Positions 19,038 through 28,746 of a stretch of DNA of 62,335 bases are shown in pieces. This DNA is from Chromatiales bacterium. GTDB lineage: Bacteria; Pseudomonadota; Gammaproteobacteria; Thiohalomonadales; Thiohalomonadaceae. The notes under the pieces were generated by a model. The model ran no database searches. It was not told the DNA's origin and saw only the letters and a list, made by a program, of their open reading frames with translations. The stretch lies in contig QKFD01000104.1 of assembly GCA_003251535.1 (NCBI GenBank), forward strand, positions 1 through 62,335. Direction: 5' to 3'. Position 1 is the stretch's first letter; every line of letters begins with the position of its first letter. The translations under genes were made by a program, and so were the position numbers.

Positions 19038-21350
19038 CTAGCAAACTGGGGTGGAAGCGAAAAGCGAACCAGAGCAAGCCTCTGGCTCCTGCCACCAACG
19101 CCGTGGCGCCCTGCGGTAAGAACTCACCTGCGGTGCCCCTACCACCGGCAGCAGCAACGTGATAGCACCCGCCTCATCCGTGCGCAGCAGCTGGCTCCCC
19201 TGGGCCTGATAACGGGCCACCACCTGCGGCGCAGGAAAGCCCCAGCGGTTGCGATAACCCACTGAAAAAACGGCATAGCGCGGCTGGACTCGGGTCACGA
19301 AGGCAGCGCTAGAGGAGCTGCGGCTGCCATGGTGGGGCACCACCAGGGCGGTCGCGGTCAGGCGCTGCCCGGCACGGGCCATGAGGGCCGCCTCCCCCGC
19401 CGCCTCTATGTCGGCCGCCAGCAACACACTGCCACCCGCCGCGGCCACCCGTAGGACACAGGAGCGGTCATTCTCACTCCCACCATCCCCTCCCGCTGGG
19501 TTGAGGATCTCAAACCTCACCCCATCCCACTGCCAGCGCTCCCCCTGCCGACAGCCGGGATAGCGCCCTGGCAACGCCAGTGGACCGGTCCGTACAGCAC
19601 CAAACGCTACCGTCGCTAATAGCGATTCGGCGCCCCCTGAGTGATCGTTGTCGCCATGGCTGACGATGAGCATATCGGCCTGCTGAAGCCCCAGGTGGCG
19701 CAGGTAGGGGGCGACCACCATACGGCCAGCGTCCAACTCGGCAAAGGCCGGCCCGGTGTCAAACACCAGCAGATGGTGCTCGGTACGTACCACCGCCGCC
19801 AGCCCCTGCCCCACATCCAGCACGGTCAGCCACAACTCACCTGGGTTGGGGGTAGGCGGCCGCAGCAACAACAGAGGCGCCAGCAGTGGCCACCCCAGCC
19901 AACGCGCCGGCCAGCCCTGTGGCGCCAATAGCCACAACAGGGCGGGTAGGGCCAGCAGCAGGGTCCACGGCGGTGGTGTGAGTATCCACCAGCCGAGCGG
20001 CAGCGCTGCCACCTGCTCCAACCACCACCAGATGGGCACCAGCGCCTGCTCGGCCAGGCTCAGCAGAACCCCTCCCACGGACGGCAGTAGTGCATTCACC
20101 AGGGTGGCTAACAGCAACAGAGGGACCACCACAAAGCCAACCCAAGGGATGGCCAGGAGATTGGCCAACGGCGCACTCAATGGCATCCGCCCAAAGAGGA
20201 GCGCCATGATAGGGAGCATCCCCAAGGTCACCCACCACTGGCTACGCCCCCACTGCAACCACCACCGCGGCCGCCCACTACGCCCAGCACTACTCAGTAG
20301 AAGGGCGGCTACGGCGCCAAACGAGAGCCAGAAACCGGGCTCCATCACCGCCAGGGGATCGTAGATAAGCACCGCCAGCAACGCCCCGGCCAAGGCCCGA
20401 CTCGGCCGGATCTCCCGTCCCAGGGTGACCGCCCCCAGCCCCACGGCCAGCATCACCAGGGCGCGTTGGGTAGGTATTGAGAAGCCCGCCAGTAGGGCGT
20501 ACCCCAGCGCGGCCAGGAAGGCCGCCAGAGCCGCTATCCGGGGTGCCGGTAGGTGGAGTGCCAAGCCCGGCCACCAGCGCCACACCCGGCGGGTGGTGGC
20601 AAAGGCGAGCAGGGCCACCATACCGATATGGAGCCCCGAAATGGCCATGAGGTGGGTGGTACCGGTGGCGGCCAGCAGGTCCCACTGGGCGGCATCAATA
20701 CCACTCCGATCCCCCACCGCCAGTGCCGCCATGATCCCCCCCAAGGGGGTGTCGGTCGGTAGACCGGCCCGTAAGGCTGCTCGCCAACGGTCAATACCCG
20801 CTGTTGGGGGGCGCGGTAGCACCTCCCCGCCGCGCACATAGCCGGTGGCAGCGATCCCGTGGCGAAGCAACCACCCCTCGTAGTCGAACCCACCGGGATT
20901 GGCAAAACCATGGGGGCGCTTGAGCTTTACCCGCAGCCGCCACCACTGCCCTGGCTGGAGTGTCGGGGCAGCGTCGTACCAGGCCAGACGGAGCAGGCCG
21001 GGACCTGCCAGGGGGTGCCCCTGTTCGACACGGGCAGTCGCCAAAAACTCGAAGCGAGTGCGGTAGTTATCGACATCAGGCAGGGAGTCGATATAGCCTT
21101 CTACCGTCATCTCCCGCCCCTCCCACTCGCTCGGGATTGGTATTGACACCACCCCTTGAGCGTGCCATAGCGCCCATAACGCCCCAACGGTTGCCCAAAC
21201 CAGCCACCGCACTGGATGGCTGTGGCGCAAGCGGAAGAGTAAGAGAGTGGCCAGGAGGCCACCCAGGATCAGGGCCAAGGGCTCGGGCAGGGTGGGCAGG
21301 GCCAACAGCGCGGCGATCCCCAAAAGGAAGGCAATCGTCCCTGAATACAT
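19038..21350 (-). CDS. comEC: DNA internalization-related competence protein ComEC/Rec2
   Basis: A 770-residue polytopic membrane protein. It has an N-terminal DUF4131 region with two helices, a central competence domain with many membrane segments (about 215-490), and a C-terminal metallo-beta-lactamase-like domain (about 510-740) with SHGDNDHSGG and VVPHHGS. ComEC forms the inner-membrane channel for single-stranded DNA in natural transformation. The full-length domain set suggests a working protein. It heads the operon to kdsB and is divergent from the DUF2062 gene with 58 bases between starts. Confidence 0.95.
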   Translation of the reverse strand: MYSGTIAFLLGIAALLALPTLPEPLALILGGLLATLLLFRLRHSHPVRWLVWATVGALWALWHAQGVVSIPIPSEWEGREMTVEGYIDSLPDVDNYRTRFEFLATARVEQGHPLAGPGLLRLAWYDAAPTLQPGQWWRLRVKLKRPHGFANPGGFDYEGWLLRHGIAATGYVRGGEVLPRPPTAGIDRWRAALRAGLPTDTPLGGIMAALAVGDRSGIDAAQWDLLAATGTTHLMAISGLHIGMVALLAFATTRRVWRWWPGLALHLPAPRIAALAAFLAALGYALLAGFSIPTQRALVMLAVGLGAVTLGREIRPSRALAGALLAVLIYDPLAVMEPGFWLSFGAVAALLLSSAGRSGRPRWWLQWGRSQWWVTLGMLPIMALLFGRMPLSAPLANLLAIPWVGFVVVPLLLLATLVNALLPSVGGVLLSLAEQALVPIWWWLEQVAALPLGWWILTPPPWTLLLALPALLWLLAPQGWPARWLGWPLLAPLLLLRPPTPNPGELWLTVLDVGQGLAAVVRTEHHLLVFDTGPAFAELDAGRMVVAPYLRHLGLQQADMLIVSHGDNDHSGGAESLLATVAFGAVRTGPLALPGRYPGCRQGERWQWDGVRFEILNPAGGDGGSENDRSCVLRVAAAGGSVLLAADIEAAGEAALMARAGQRLTATALVVPHHGSRSSSSAAFVTRVQPRYAVFSVGYRNRWGFPAPQVVARYQAQGSQLLRTDEAGAITLLLPVVGAPQVSSYRRAPRRWWQEPEACSGSLFASTPVC

Positions 21351-21408
21351 GAATTCTTAACCTTTGATGTCACAAAATGGCGCACTGACCGCCACGCGAG
21401 CTACGAGA

Positions 21409-21957
21409 ATGCCGAAGAAGCTGCTGAGACGCTACCTACCCGATCACCACACGCTCAAGAACCACAAGCATTTGCAGCTTTTCGGTCGGCTGCTACACGA
21501 TCCCAATCTCTGGCATCTCAATCGCCGTTCGGCCGCGGGGGCCTTCTCGGTCGGGTTATTCATGGCCTTTGTGCCGGTGCCCTTTCAGATGTTGCTGGCG
21601 GCCGCGGGGGCCATTATCGTCCGTGTCAATTTACCCATCTCGGTCGCGCTGGTCTGGCTCACCAATCCCATTACAATGCCACCGGTCTTTTATGCCGCTT
21701 ACAAACTGGGTGCCTGGTTGTTGGGGATACCGGCACATCCGCTCGATTTCAGCATGACCCCCGAGTGGTTGGCCCACGAGGCCGCGACGATCTGGAAACC
21801 ATTTTTGCTAGGCTGCTTGGTGATGGGAACGTCGGCCTCCCTCGCGGGATACCTCACCATCCGCGCCCTCTGGCGCCTCCATATCGTTCGCCATCTCAAT
21901 CGGCGGCGACAGGCACGAGGTATCCGCCAGCCAGCGGACAGCACCACCGCTAAGTAA
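21409..21957 (+). CDS. DUF2062 domain membrane protein
   Basis: A 182-residue protein from the ATG at 21409; an upstream ATG at 21364 is less likely because it lies within the short comEC intergenic gap. It matches DUF2062 by the segment around AAGAFSVGLFMAFVPVPFQM and LTNPITMPPVFYAAY. Three to four membrane helices lie between about 45 and 160, and the C-terminus is basic. The family's function is not established. A strong terminator follows 23 bases after the stop. Confidence 0.9.
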   Translation: MPKKLLRRYLPDHHTLKNHKHLQLFGRLLHDPNLWHLNRRSAAGAFSVGLFMAFVPVPFQMLLAAAGAIIVRVNLPISVALVWLTNPITMPPVFYAAYKLGAWLLGIPAHPLDFSMTPEWLAHEAATIWKPFLLGCLVMGTSASLAGYLTIRALWRLHIVRHLNRRRQARGIRQPADSTTAK

Positions 21958-21980
21958 AGCGTAAGCCTTGCAATAAAAAA

Positions 21981-22009
21981 GGGCGCCCCCAACGGGGGCG
22001 CCCTTTTTT
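21981..22009. terminator. Bidirectional intrinsic terminator
   Basis: A perfect 10-bp GC stem (21981-21990 with 21994-22003) has a 3-base loop. It is flanked by six A on the left (21975-21980) and six T on the right (22004-22009). It serves both the plus gene ending at 21957 and the minus gene ending at 22028. Confidence 0.95.
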
Positions 22010-22027
22010 GTTTTGTGACTACCGCCT

Positions 22028-22462
22028 TTATTCCGCGACGGCGTACGTCGCGCGGGAGGGTGCTATCACCTTCCCATTGCGCTTGAGATAAGCCAGGGTT
22101 TGGCCCATGTTGGTGGTGTCCATCCCCTCTTTCTCCAACGCCACTTTCAGTTCCTTGGTGCTGATGGTGCCTGCACGCGCCACCAACTCCAGCACCTTGT
22201 CAGTCAAGCTGCCACCGCGGCCACGACCGGCTGCCCGTCCACGGGGGCGTCCCCCCAGGGCGCGCAGCTCACGATCCAACGCCGCGATGTCTTTCTTATA
22301 CTGTGCCGTCAATTCACGACGACGATCTCTCAGTTCATCCTGGCGGGCGCGATTCTCCTCCCGCTGGGCCTCGGCCTCTTCCTGCTCACGCAGTTTGGCG
22401 AGTTCATAGAGTTCCTGTGCAGAGAGCTGCTCAATCGGTTTGTTGCTCGTACGTTTAGCCAT
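22028..22462 (-). CDS. Small coiled-coil, AT-hook-like, winged-helix protein; possible nucleoid-associated protein
   Basis: A 144-residue, very charged protein. Residues about 12-69 form a long heptad-like coiled coil rich in Glu, Arg and Gln. Residues 71-83 (GRPRGRAAGRGRG) resemble AT-hook or RGR minor-groove-binding motifs. Residues 84-143 look like a compact winged helix (LTDKVLELVARAG, then STKELKVALEKEG and TLAYLKRNGKV). This layout of oligomerising coil plus RGR linker plus small domain recalls H-NS, MvaT and Lsr2-type silencers, but I do not see sequence homology to them. GAGG precedes the ATG. The gene is monocistronic, with a near-consensus promoter about 110 bases upstream and a strong terminator. 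A DNA-binding role is inference. Confidence 0.8.
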   Translation of the reverse strand: MAKRTSNKPIEQLSAQELYELAKLREQEEAEAQREENRARQDELRDRRRELTAQYKKDIAALDRELRALGGRPRGRAAGRGRGGSLTDKVLELVARAGTISTKELKVALEKEGMDTTNMGQTLAYLKRNGKVIAPSRATYAVAE

Positions 22463-22576
22463 AGTGTCGCCTCAAGTGAATTCGAATTCCAGGAATCAAA
22501 ACTGCCCGGTATTGTTTTTTACCGTCGGACCCCTGCGCACCTGCCAATCCTAGGCCAGCGCTTGCCCGACGAGCGA

Positions 22577-22606
22577 ATTATATATTTCAGTTCATTTCTA
22601 TGCCAA
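22577..22606 (-). promoter_or_regulatory. Near-consensus sigma70 promoter for the gene at 22028-22462
   Basis: On the minus strand a TTGGCA box (22606-22601) is followed after 18 bases by a perfect TATAAT (22582-22577). The predicted RNA start near 22570 would give a leader of about 108 bases. The surrounding 50 bases are AT-rich against the local background. Confidence 0.75.
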
Positions 22607-22690
22607 CTCTCGTGCTCCAAAATCAAATTGGTCTGACCCATGCGCACCAAACGAAATGGTGTATGCCTCTGGCTCCCCATCCCCGAAAAA

Positions 22691-22725
22691 GAAAAGCCCG
22701 CCCGGGCGTTAGCCGGGGCGGGCTT
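22691..22725 (-). terminator. Intrinsic terminator of the DUF1631 gene
   Basis: AAGCCCGCCC at 22694-22703 pairs with GGGCGGGCTT at 22716-22725, with an inner GGC/GCC pair around a GTTA loop. Reading the minus strand, the stem is followed by TTTTC and TTTTTC. It starts 20 bases after the stop of the gene at 22745. Confidence 0.88.
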
Positions 22726-22744
22726 GCGAAAAACTGCTTTTATT

Positions 22745-25207
22745 TCAGGCTGAAGCGCCGTGTCCGCGGAGCCGATTGAGCACGGCATCCAGGGCGCGAT
22801 CGAGCACAGGAACATCCTCTATCACACGGACTAGACCGTCTCTAAATTCAACACCCAAACTGGCCGTGCTCCGCTCTGCCACCACTTGGAATTTCCAATT
22901 GACGAAGGTGAAGTCCCCCAGCAGGTCACTCTTCCAGGCCAGTTTGGCCCGCTTGCTTCCCTCCATTCCAGAGAACTCCACCCAAGTCCCCACGGTGAGC
23001 GCCCGCGCCATATCGAGGAATTCAGGTTCCACCTCCACCTCTGGCTCAAGCTCCTCCTCCAGCGGCACAAACTCCTCATGGGGGATATCGGGCTCTTCGG
23101 AGAGCATATCCTCTAGCCTTTGTAGATCGGCCAGCTGCCCCTCCATCGCGGAGATCGCTTCATCGAACATGCCGCCCTTCTTGGTGTCATCCGTCAACGT
23201 GGGCGGTACTGGCTCTGTCTTGGGTGGTTCGACCGATACTTTTGCTTGGGGAGTGGGAGTGGCTGCGCTTGCCGCAGGCACAGCGGGCGTAGGGGTAGGA
23301 CTCTTCACCGGGGTACGCTTCTCCTTGGCTGGGACGGAGGCGGGGGCCGGCGCCGGCGACTCCCCACGCAGACTGGCGAGATGGAACGGTTCTAAGACCT
23401 TGAGGATGGCCTTACGATCCTCCATCGAGTAACCCAGGAGATCGAGCCCCTGCGCCAGCCGCCGCAATAATTTGGGTAGATTACGGGCCAGCACTTGGCG
23501 CTCGCCCGCTGAGCGTCGGGGGCGTACTGACCACACTAGATCGTCGATAAAGCCGACTCTATCGCGCCAGAGCGCCCCCTCGCCGTCCTGAATACGGGTT
23601 TCAGTCAACACCTCCACCCAGGGCCCCTTCAGCACCTCAGCCACCGTCTCCGGCGCCGTCAGCTCCGAAAGTGCCTTATCCACCAGGCGTTGAACCTCCT
23701 GCCGGGTCCGCTCCCGCTCTTCCCGCAGGCGGTGGGCCTTCAGCTGCTCGTCAGCCGCCGCACGCTCTGTCTCTGCTTCCTGGTTAAGGTAGTCGGTAAA
23801 CTGCCCCAGCAGCTCCTGGAACAGCTCCACATCATCGGCAAACTCCGCCACGATGCGGTGGACCACATCTTTTATGCGCCCCAACAGCGGGCTGGTTTCA
23901 GCGCGCGCCTCTGGCTCCAGTCCTAAGCCGGCGCGGGCCAATTCATTTAATAGACGGCGGGCCGGATGGCTCTTGCGGGCAAAAAACTCACGATCGACCA
24001 GCGCCACCTTGATATAAGGGATCTGTAAACGACCGATGAGTGCCTTGAGCGAATCGGGCACATCCTCATCATCCAAAATGAACTCAAACATCATCGAGAC
24101 TAGATCGATGACATCGGCCTCACGGTGCCCCAAACCGATGTTCTCGCTACCGAGCATATTGCCCAGTAACTGCCGCAACTCCATCCCTTGAGGCAGGGGT
24201 TGATCCAAGGCCCCAGCGGCGCCGCCACCAAACTGGACACCGGAGAGGGCGCGCAACAGTTCGCCAGGATCACCCGTGCCATTGGGGCTCACTGGCAACG
24301 GCTCCCAGCCCACCGTGGAGCGCGCCTGGGCCAGGAGTTCATGTACCGCCCCTAAGAAGCCTGCCTCCTCACCAGCCAGAACACCACCGCCCCCCCCTTC
24401 GGCGGGCGCCGCTGCCCCACCGGCGGCCGCGGCCGCCTCCCCTCCAGCGCTCCCCCCTGCCCGCTGCCCGGCGCCGGCCCGCTGACCAGAGGGGGCGGAG
24501 ACCTGGCTCTTCAAGCGGGGCAGGATACCCGCCTCCATCAGCAGGGTATTGGCGTCACGGTAGACCGCCCCCAACTGGGCGAGTACGGCGCGCTCGAACA
24601 ATTTGTAGACGATCAGTTTGACTTCGAGCTTGGTTTCGAGCACCTCCACACCCTTCCGAAACGACTCGACGATCGCCTCCGGTCCAAAGGGGTTGGCCTC
24701 ATCCTTCAGCTCTTGTACCTCGAAACAGTGGCCAAGCCGCTGCTCCAGACCAAACAGCTCCTGGCCAAAGGCGCTCCGGGTCTTCTCCGCCATGCCTTTG
24801 ACGGCCAGCGACTCCTCTAGCTCCGATTCATCCACGAGACGCAGGCTATCAAGCTCTAAGCCGCTCTCTCCCCCAGCCCCCGGCCCATCGCTACTCCCTA
24901 GATCGCCCTTCTCGAAACGCCGGTAGGCCAGCCCCATCTGCTGGTTGAAGCGATCGATCATCTCCCGCCGTCGCAGGCGGAGGTCCCGCATGGCGTCGAA
25001 GTAAGCGCTCTGTTGGGAGGGGTTTTCTGCCTTATTGGAGTAGGCAAAGAGGGTGTCATCGGCACTCTCGAACATCCGCTGGAGGAGCGGTTCGAGCTGT
25101 TGTTGCACCTGGTTATGACAGTTACGAAGGGCGGCAAGGAATTGGGAATTCAAGCAGTTGCCGCCTCCAGAGCTCGGCTTAAGAGGGATGACGTTAGGCG
25201 TAACCAT
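22745..25207 (-). CDS. DUF1631 family protein
   Basis: An 820-residue soluble protein of the DUF1631 family, which is common in environmental Gammaproteobacteria and has no firmly assigned function. The N-terminal half is helical. It contains a low-complexity Gly/Ala/Glu linker at about 240-275, and a second Pro/Ala/Thr-rich linker lies at about 620-680. The last 80 residues (LTVGTWVEFSG through LVRVIEDVPVLDRAL) look like a small beta domain such as a PilZ-type fold, which could bind cyclic di-GMP, though the RxxxR motif is not clear. No signal peptide is seen. It is monocistronic with its own terminator. Confidence 0.88.
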   Translation of the reverse strand: MVTPNVIPLKPSSGGGNCLNSQFLAALRNCHNQVQQQLEPLLQRMFESADDTLFAYSNKAENPSQQSAYFDAMRDLRLRRREMIDRFNQQMGLAYRRFEKGDLGSSDGPGAGGESGLELDSLRLVDESELEESLAVKGMAEKTRSAFGQELFGLEQRLGHCFEVQELKDEANPFGPEAIVESFRKGVEVLETKLEVKLIVYKLFERAVLAQLGAVYRDANTLLMEAGILPRLKSQVSAPSGQRAGAGQRAGGSAGGEAAAAAGGAAAPAEGGGGGVLAGEEAGFLGAVHELLAQARSTVGWEPLPVSPNGTGDPGELLRALSGVQFGGGAAGALDQPLPQGMELRQLLGNMLGSENIGLGHREADVIDLVSMMFEFILDDEDVPDSLKALIGRLQIPYIKVALVDREFFARKSHPARRLLNELARAGLGLEPEARAETSPLLGRIKDVVHRIVAEFADDVELFQELLGQFTDYLNQEAETERAAADEQLKAHRLREERERTRQEVQRLVDKALSELTAPETVAEVLKGPWVEVLTETRIQDGEGALWRDRVGFIDDLVWSVRPRRSAGERQVLARNLPKLLRRLAQGLDLLGYSMEDRKAILKVLEPFHLASLRGESPAPAPASVPAKEKRTPVKSPTPTPAVPAASAATPTPQAKVSVEPPKTEPVPPTLTDDTKKGGMFDEAISAMEGQLADLQRLEDMLSEEPDIPHEEFVPLEEELEPEVEVEPEFLDMARALTVGTWVEFSGMEGSKRAKLAWKSDLLGDFTFVNWKFQVVAERSTASLGVEFRDGLVRVIEDVPVLDRALDAVLNRLRGHGASA

Positions 25208-25517
25208 GATTATTCCCAGTCTCCGGAGATCCCGATGGGAAGCAGTGAGTTTCCACGCATTATGGGCCGGTTATAGCGAATCGTTCAAAGAAACACTGTG
25301 ATCGCTCTCACATCCGCCCGCCTACCACCTGGGAGACAAATTAGACACATAGGTTAAAAATAGCTTAACCATGCTGTACCTAAAGTCACCAACACGCCCC
25401 CCATCGGCTTGCAGCTTGCCACGGCTTCGAGAACAATAGCCCTGTTCAATAGGCGTATTGAAACGCCGCCTATCCCAATAATGATCCCTTTCTGCTACGC
25501 CTTTAGGAGACGCAACC
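25208..25517. promoter_or_regulatory. Divergent regulatory region between the DUF1631 and bacteriohemerythrin genes
   Basis: This 310-base AT-rich gap holds no gene. It contains the dyad GGTTAA-N7-TTAACC at 25352-25370 and the dyad ATAGGCG-N11-CGCCTAT at 25449-25473. A possible plus-strand promoter, TTGCAG at 25409 and AACAAT at 25432 with a 17-base spacer, would drive the hemerythrin gene. The second dyad would then lie in the early leader. No known regulator site is recognised. Confidence 0.4.
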
Positions 25518-25949
25518 ATGACGATGGTCGTTTGGAAAGATGAGTACAGTGTCGATATCCAGGAGATCGACGAACAGCATAAATGTTTGGTCGAATTCAT
25601 CAATGAAATGTATAAGGCACTGGCGATCAAGGACAACCGGGAGCAGGTCGAAGAGGTGCTGAACAAGCTGGTGGACTACACCAAAGTCCATTTTGCGGTG
25701 GAAGAGTGCCTGATGCGGATGTTCGAGTACCCGGATTACGATGCCCACAAGGCGATCCACGATCGCATTGTCCACAAGGTGACGGAGTACCAGGGTCAAT
25801 TTAAGGCCGGCGACGATCGGGTCGGCATGGACCTGCTCATGTTCCTCAAGGATTGGCTATTCGACCACATCAATAAGGTGGACAAGAAGTATGTCCCCCA
25901 CCTGGTGAAAAACGGCGTTAAAAAGCGCTGGTTCAAGAAGTTCTGGTGA
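25518..25949 (+). CDS. Bacteriohemerythrin
   Basis: A 143-residue single-domain hemerythrin. The seven di-iron ligands are all visible: H21, H58, E62, H77, H81, H117 and D122. Such proteins bind oxygen reversibly and are used for oxygen storage, delivery or sensing in micro-aerophilic bacteria. A good ribosome-binding site (TAGGAGA) lies upstream. The C-terminal tail is basic. It is monocistronic and converges on lolD. The presence of a soluble oxygen carrier fits life at an oxic-anoxic interface. Confidence 0.95.
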   Translation: MTMVVWKDEYSVDIQEIDEQHKCLVEFINEMYKALAIKDNREQVEEVLNKLVDYTKVHFAVEECLMRMFEYPDYDAHKAIHDRIVHKVTEYQGQFKAGDDRVGMDLLMFLKDWLFDHINKVDKKYVPHLVKNGVKKRWFKKFW

Positions 25950-25962
25950 TCGCCGCGCCACC

Positions 25963-25991
25963 GAGCGGACCCTCCGTTCAGGCGTCCGCTC
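25963..25991. terminator. Possible hairpin between convergent hemerythrin and lolD genes
   Basis: GAGCGGAC at 25963-25970 pairs with GTCCGCTC at 25984-25991 around a 13-base loop. It overlaps the last codons of lolD. No T-run follows on either strand, so termination is uncertain. Confidence 0.35.
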
Positions 25992-26700
25992 GCCCCCCGG
26001 CCCCCTCTCCCCAGCCGTTCTCCAGAGCAAAGCGCCCATTCTCCAACCTCAGCACCCTATCCATCCGCGCCGCCAACTGATGGTCATGGGTCACCACGAC
26101 AAAACTGGTGCCTAACTCACGGTTCAGCTCCAACATCAACTCATATACCCGCTCAGCGGTGTGGTGATCGAGATTGCCCGTGGGTTCATCGGCCAGCACG
26201 CACTTGGGTGCCGTCACCAGGGCGCGGGCAATGGCGGCCCTCTGCCGCTCTCCCCCCGACAACTGGCCCGGTTTATGGCGCAGACGGTGGCCAAGACCCA
26301 CCCGCTCCAATATCCCTTGCGCCTGCGCCACGGCCTGCTCTGGCCGGTCACCACGAATAAACAGCGGCATGGCCACGTTCTCAAGGGCCGAGAACTCTGG
26401 CAGTAGGTGGTGAAACTGGTAGATGAAACCAAGGGCCGCGTTGCGTAAACGGCCCCGCGCCGCCTCATCCAGCTGATCCATACGCTGACCTGCCACCTCA
26501 ACCCAACCCGCCGTCGGTAGATCGAGTCCCCCCAAGAGGTGTAGCAAGGTGCTCTTGCCAGAGCCGGAGGCGCCCACCACGGCCACCCGCTCCCCCTGGG
26601 CGATGGCCAGTTCAACGCCATCCAGCACCTCCACGGTACTGCCTGCCTCACTAAACCGTTTAGTTAGGCCAGCACAGCTCACCACGGCCCCACTACTCAT
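25978..26700 (-). CDS. lolD: Lipoprotein-releasing system ATP-binding protein LolD
   Basis: A 240-residue ABC ATPase with Walker [10 protein letters not shown], signature [16 protein letters not shown] and Walker [13 protein letters not shown]. With the LolC/E membrane subunit it extracts outer-membrane lipoproteins from the inner membrane and passes them to LolA. Its start overlaps the lolC stop by 8 bases. Confidence 0.95.
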   Translation of the reverse strand: MSSGAVVSCAGLTKRFSEAGSTVEVLDGVELAIAQGERVAVVGASGSGKSTLLHLLGGLDLPTAGWVEVAGQRMDQLDEAARGRLRNAALGFIYQFHHLLPEFSALENVAMPLFIRGDRPEQAVAQAQGILERVGLGHRLRHKPGQLSGGERQRAAIARALVTAPKCVLADEPTGNLDHHTAERVYELMLELNRELGTSFVVVTHDHQLAARMDRVLRLENGRFALENGWGEGAGGRADA

Positions 26701-27940
26701 AGCGCAGCGCCTCTGCCGGCTGGGTACGGGAGGCCCGCCATGCAGGATAGAGGGTGGCCAACATGCTGATTACGAAGGCAACACCACCAATGCGCAGGAC
26801 ATCAAATAGCTCCAACTGAGAGGGCAACTCATTGATGTAGTAAACATTGGCCGGCATAAACTGGACATGGAACAGCTGCTCGATGGTAGAGACAATGCCA
26901 TTGACATTGAGGGCCAAAGCCACCCCGCCAACGACCCCCAACAGGGTGCCGATAAAGCCGATCAGCGTCCCCTGCACCATGAAGATACGCATGATGGTGG
27001 CCGGTGTTGCCCCCAGGGTCCGCAGGATAGCGATGTCACTCTCCTTATCGGTCACGGTCATCACCAGGGTGGAGACGATGTTGAAGGCGGCCACGGCCAC
27101 AATCAGCGTCAGAATGACAAACATCACCGTCTTCTCGGTGCGTACGGCCCGGAAGAAGTTGGCGTGCTGCATGGTCCAGTCGCTCACCAGAAAGACATCA
27201 TTGAGCCCCTGGGCCAGCTGGCGACTGACAAAGGGGGCGCGGAATAGGTCATTCAATTTGAGCCGTACCCCGGTCACCCCCTCCCCCATGCGAAACAGCA
27301 CCTGGGCATCGGCCAGATGGATAAGGGCCAGGGCACTGTCGTACTCGTACATCCCCGCCTCGAATACCCCTACCACGGTGAACCGCTTTAACCGCGGCAG
27401 GATCCCGGCTGGGGTGACGTTGGCGGTGGGGGTCACCACGGTCACCTTATCCCCCATGCTGGCACCGAGGCGACGAGCTAGATCGATTCCAAGGATGATG
27501 CCGAACTCCCCCGGTTTCAGCGCCTCCAGGCTTCCGGTCCGCATCTTTTCGTGGATGTCGGCCACCTGCCGCTCCTCCTCCGGCAGGATCCCGCGCAGCA
27601 CAGTGCCACTCACCTGTTGACCCAGGGTCAGCATCCCCTCCTGTTGGATAAAGGGGGCGGCAGCCACTACTTCTGGGTTCTTCAGCGCATAGGCCTGGGC
27701 CTCGCGCCACTCGGTGAGCGGTCGCAGATAGCCGTTGATGGTAGCGTGGGCGGTCATCCCCAAGATGCGCGTGCGCAGCTCCTGTTCAAAGCCATTCATC
27801 ACCGACAGCACGGTAATGAGCGCCATCACCCCCAGGGCGATGCCGAACATGGAGATCAGCGAAATAAAGGAGATGAAATGGTTGCGCCGCTTGGCGCGGG
27901 TATAACGCAGCCCGATGTAGAGTGGGAGGGGTCTGAACAT
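26693..27940 (-). CDS. lolC: Lipoprotein-releasing system permease LolC/LolE
   Basis: A 415-residue permease with an N-terminal membrane helix (about 25-50), a large periplasmic domain, and three C-terminal helices (about 270-400) with the FtsX/MacB-type fold. The N-terminus ([21 protein letters not shown]) is typical of LolC and LolE. Only one such gene lies next to lolD, so either the second is elsewhere or this organism uses a single LolF-like subunit. Confidence 0.93.
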   Translation of the reverse strand: MFRPLPLYIGLRYTRAKRRNHFISFISLISMFGIALGVMALITVLSVMNGFEQELRTRILGMTAHATINGYLRPLTEWREAQAYALKNPEVVAAAPFIQQEGMLTLGQQVSGTVLRGILPEEERQVADIHEKMRTGSLEALKPGEFGIILGIDLARRLGASMGDKVTVVTPTANVTPAGILPRLKRFTVVGVFEAGMYEYDSALALIHLADAQVLFRMGEGVTGVRLKLNDLFRAPFVSRQLAQGLNDVFLVSDWTMQHANFFRAVRTEKTVMFVILTLIVAVAAFNIVSTLVMTVTDKESDIAILRTLGATPATIMRIFMVQGTLIGFIGTLLGVVGGVALALNVNGIVSTIEQLFHVQFMPANVYYINELPSQLELFDVLRIGGVAFVISMLATLYPAWRASRTQPAEALRYE

Positions 27941-28008
27941 GGCGCGGCATTAAACCACAACGGCATGAAAAAGGCTCGCCCGCCGCCCGCCCCATATCCT
28001 ATCTTTAC

Positions 28009-28716
28009 TCACGGACAGATCACCGGCAGCGGCGTCACCAGCCGGATCCCATCAGGCGAGACCTCCGCCCGGTAGGCCAGCGCCTCCACCCCGGCGGCCA
28101 TGGCCTCGCGCAAGGTCCGGCCATAGACAGGATCCACCTCATCTGCCGGCCGCACGCGCTGGGCATCCCCCCGCTGGACACAGTAGAAGATCACCCCCCG
28201 CCCTCCAGCGGCCACCACCCCCATCAACTCCCGCAGATGTTTACTGCCGCGGGTGGTGACTGCATCAGGGAACCAACCGAAGCCATCGCTGTCGCAGGTG
28301 GTCACATTCTTCACCTCTACATGACAGCTCCCGGCCTCGCCCTCCAACAGCAGATCGATACGACTGCGCTCACTACCGTAGGGGACCTCCCGCCGGATCT
28401 GGGGATATCCCGCCAGCTCACGGATAGTCCCATCGGCTATCGCCTCTGCCACCAGGTGGTTGGTGAGCCCGGTATTGACCCCCACCAACACCCCCGTGGC
28501 GGTCTCGCTGATCTCCCAGGCGTAGCGATATTTACGTTTGGGGTTGGCCACGTCCCGCAACCAGATGCGACTACCCGGTTCGGCGCAACCAAACATACTG
28601 CCGGTGTTGGGGGTATGGACGGTCAACTCGCTACCGTCAGGCATGATCACATCGGCGAGGAACCGTTTATAACGCCGTACCAAGGTGGCGGGGAGCAGCG
28701 GTTGTGGATAGATCAT
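28009..28716 (-). CDS. sfsA: Sugar fermentation stimulation protein SfsA homologue
   Basis: A 235-residue protein with the SfsA family landmarks RRYKRFLADV, NTGSMFGC, LVGVNTGLTN and the VEVKNVT nuclease-like core. SfsA proteins have a restriction-endonuclease-like fold and bind DNA; the physiological role is not clear. It follows relA on the same strand after about 30 bases and may be cotranscribed with it. Confidence 0.93.
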   Translation of the reverse strand: MIYPQPLLPATLVRRYKRFLADVIMPDGSELTVHTPNTGSMFGCAEPGSRIWLRDVANPKRKYRYAWEISETATGVLVGVNTGLTNHLVAEAIADGTIRELAGYPQIRREVPYGSERSRIDLLLEGEAGSCHVEVKNVTTCDSDGFGWFPDAVTTRGSKHLRELMGVVAAGGRGVIFYCVQRGDAQRVRPADEVDPVYGRTLREAMAAGVEALAYRAEVSPDGIRLVTPLPVICP

Positions 28717-28746
28717 CAGCTATTCGTCGCTATAGAGAGCGGATTA

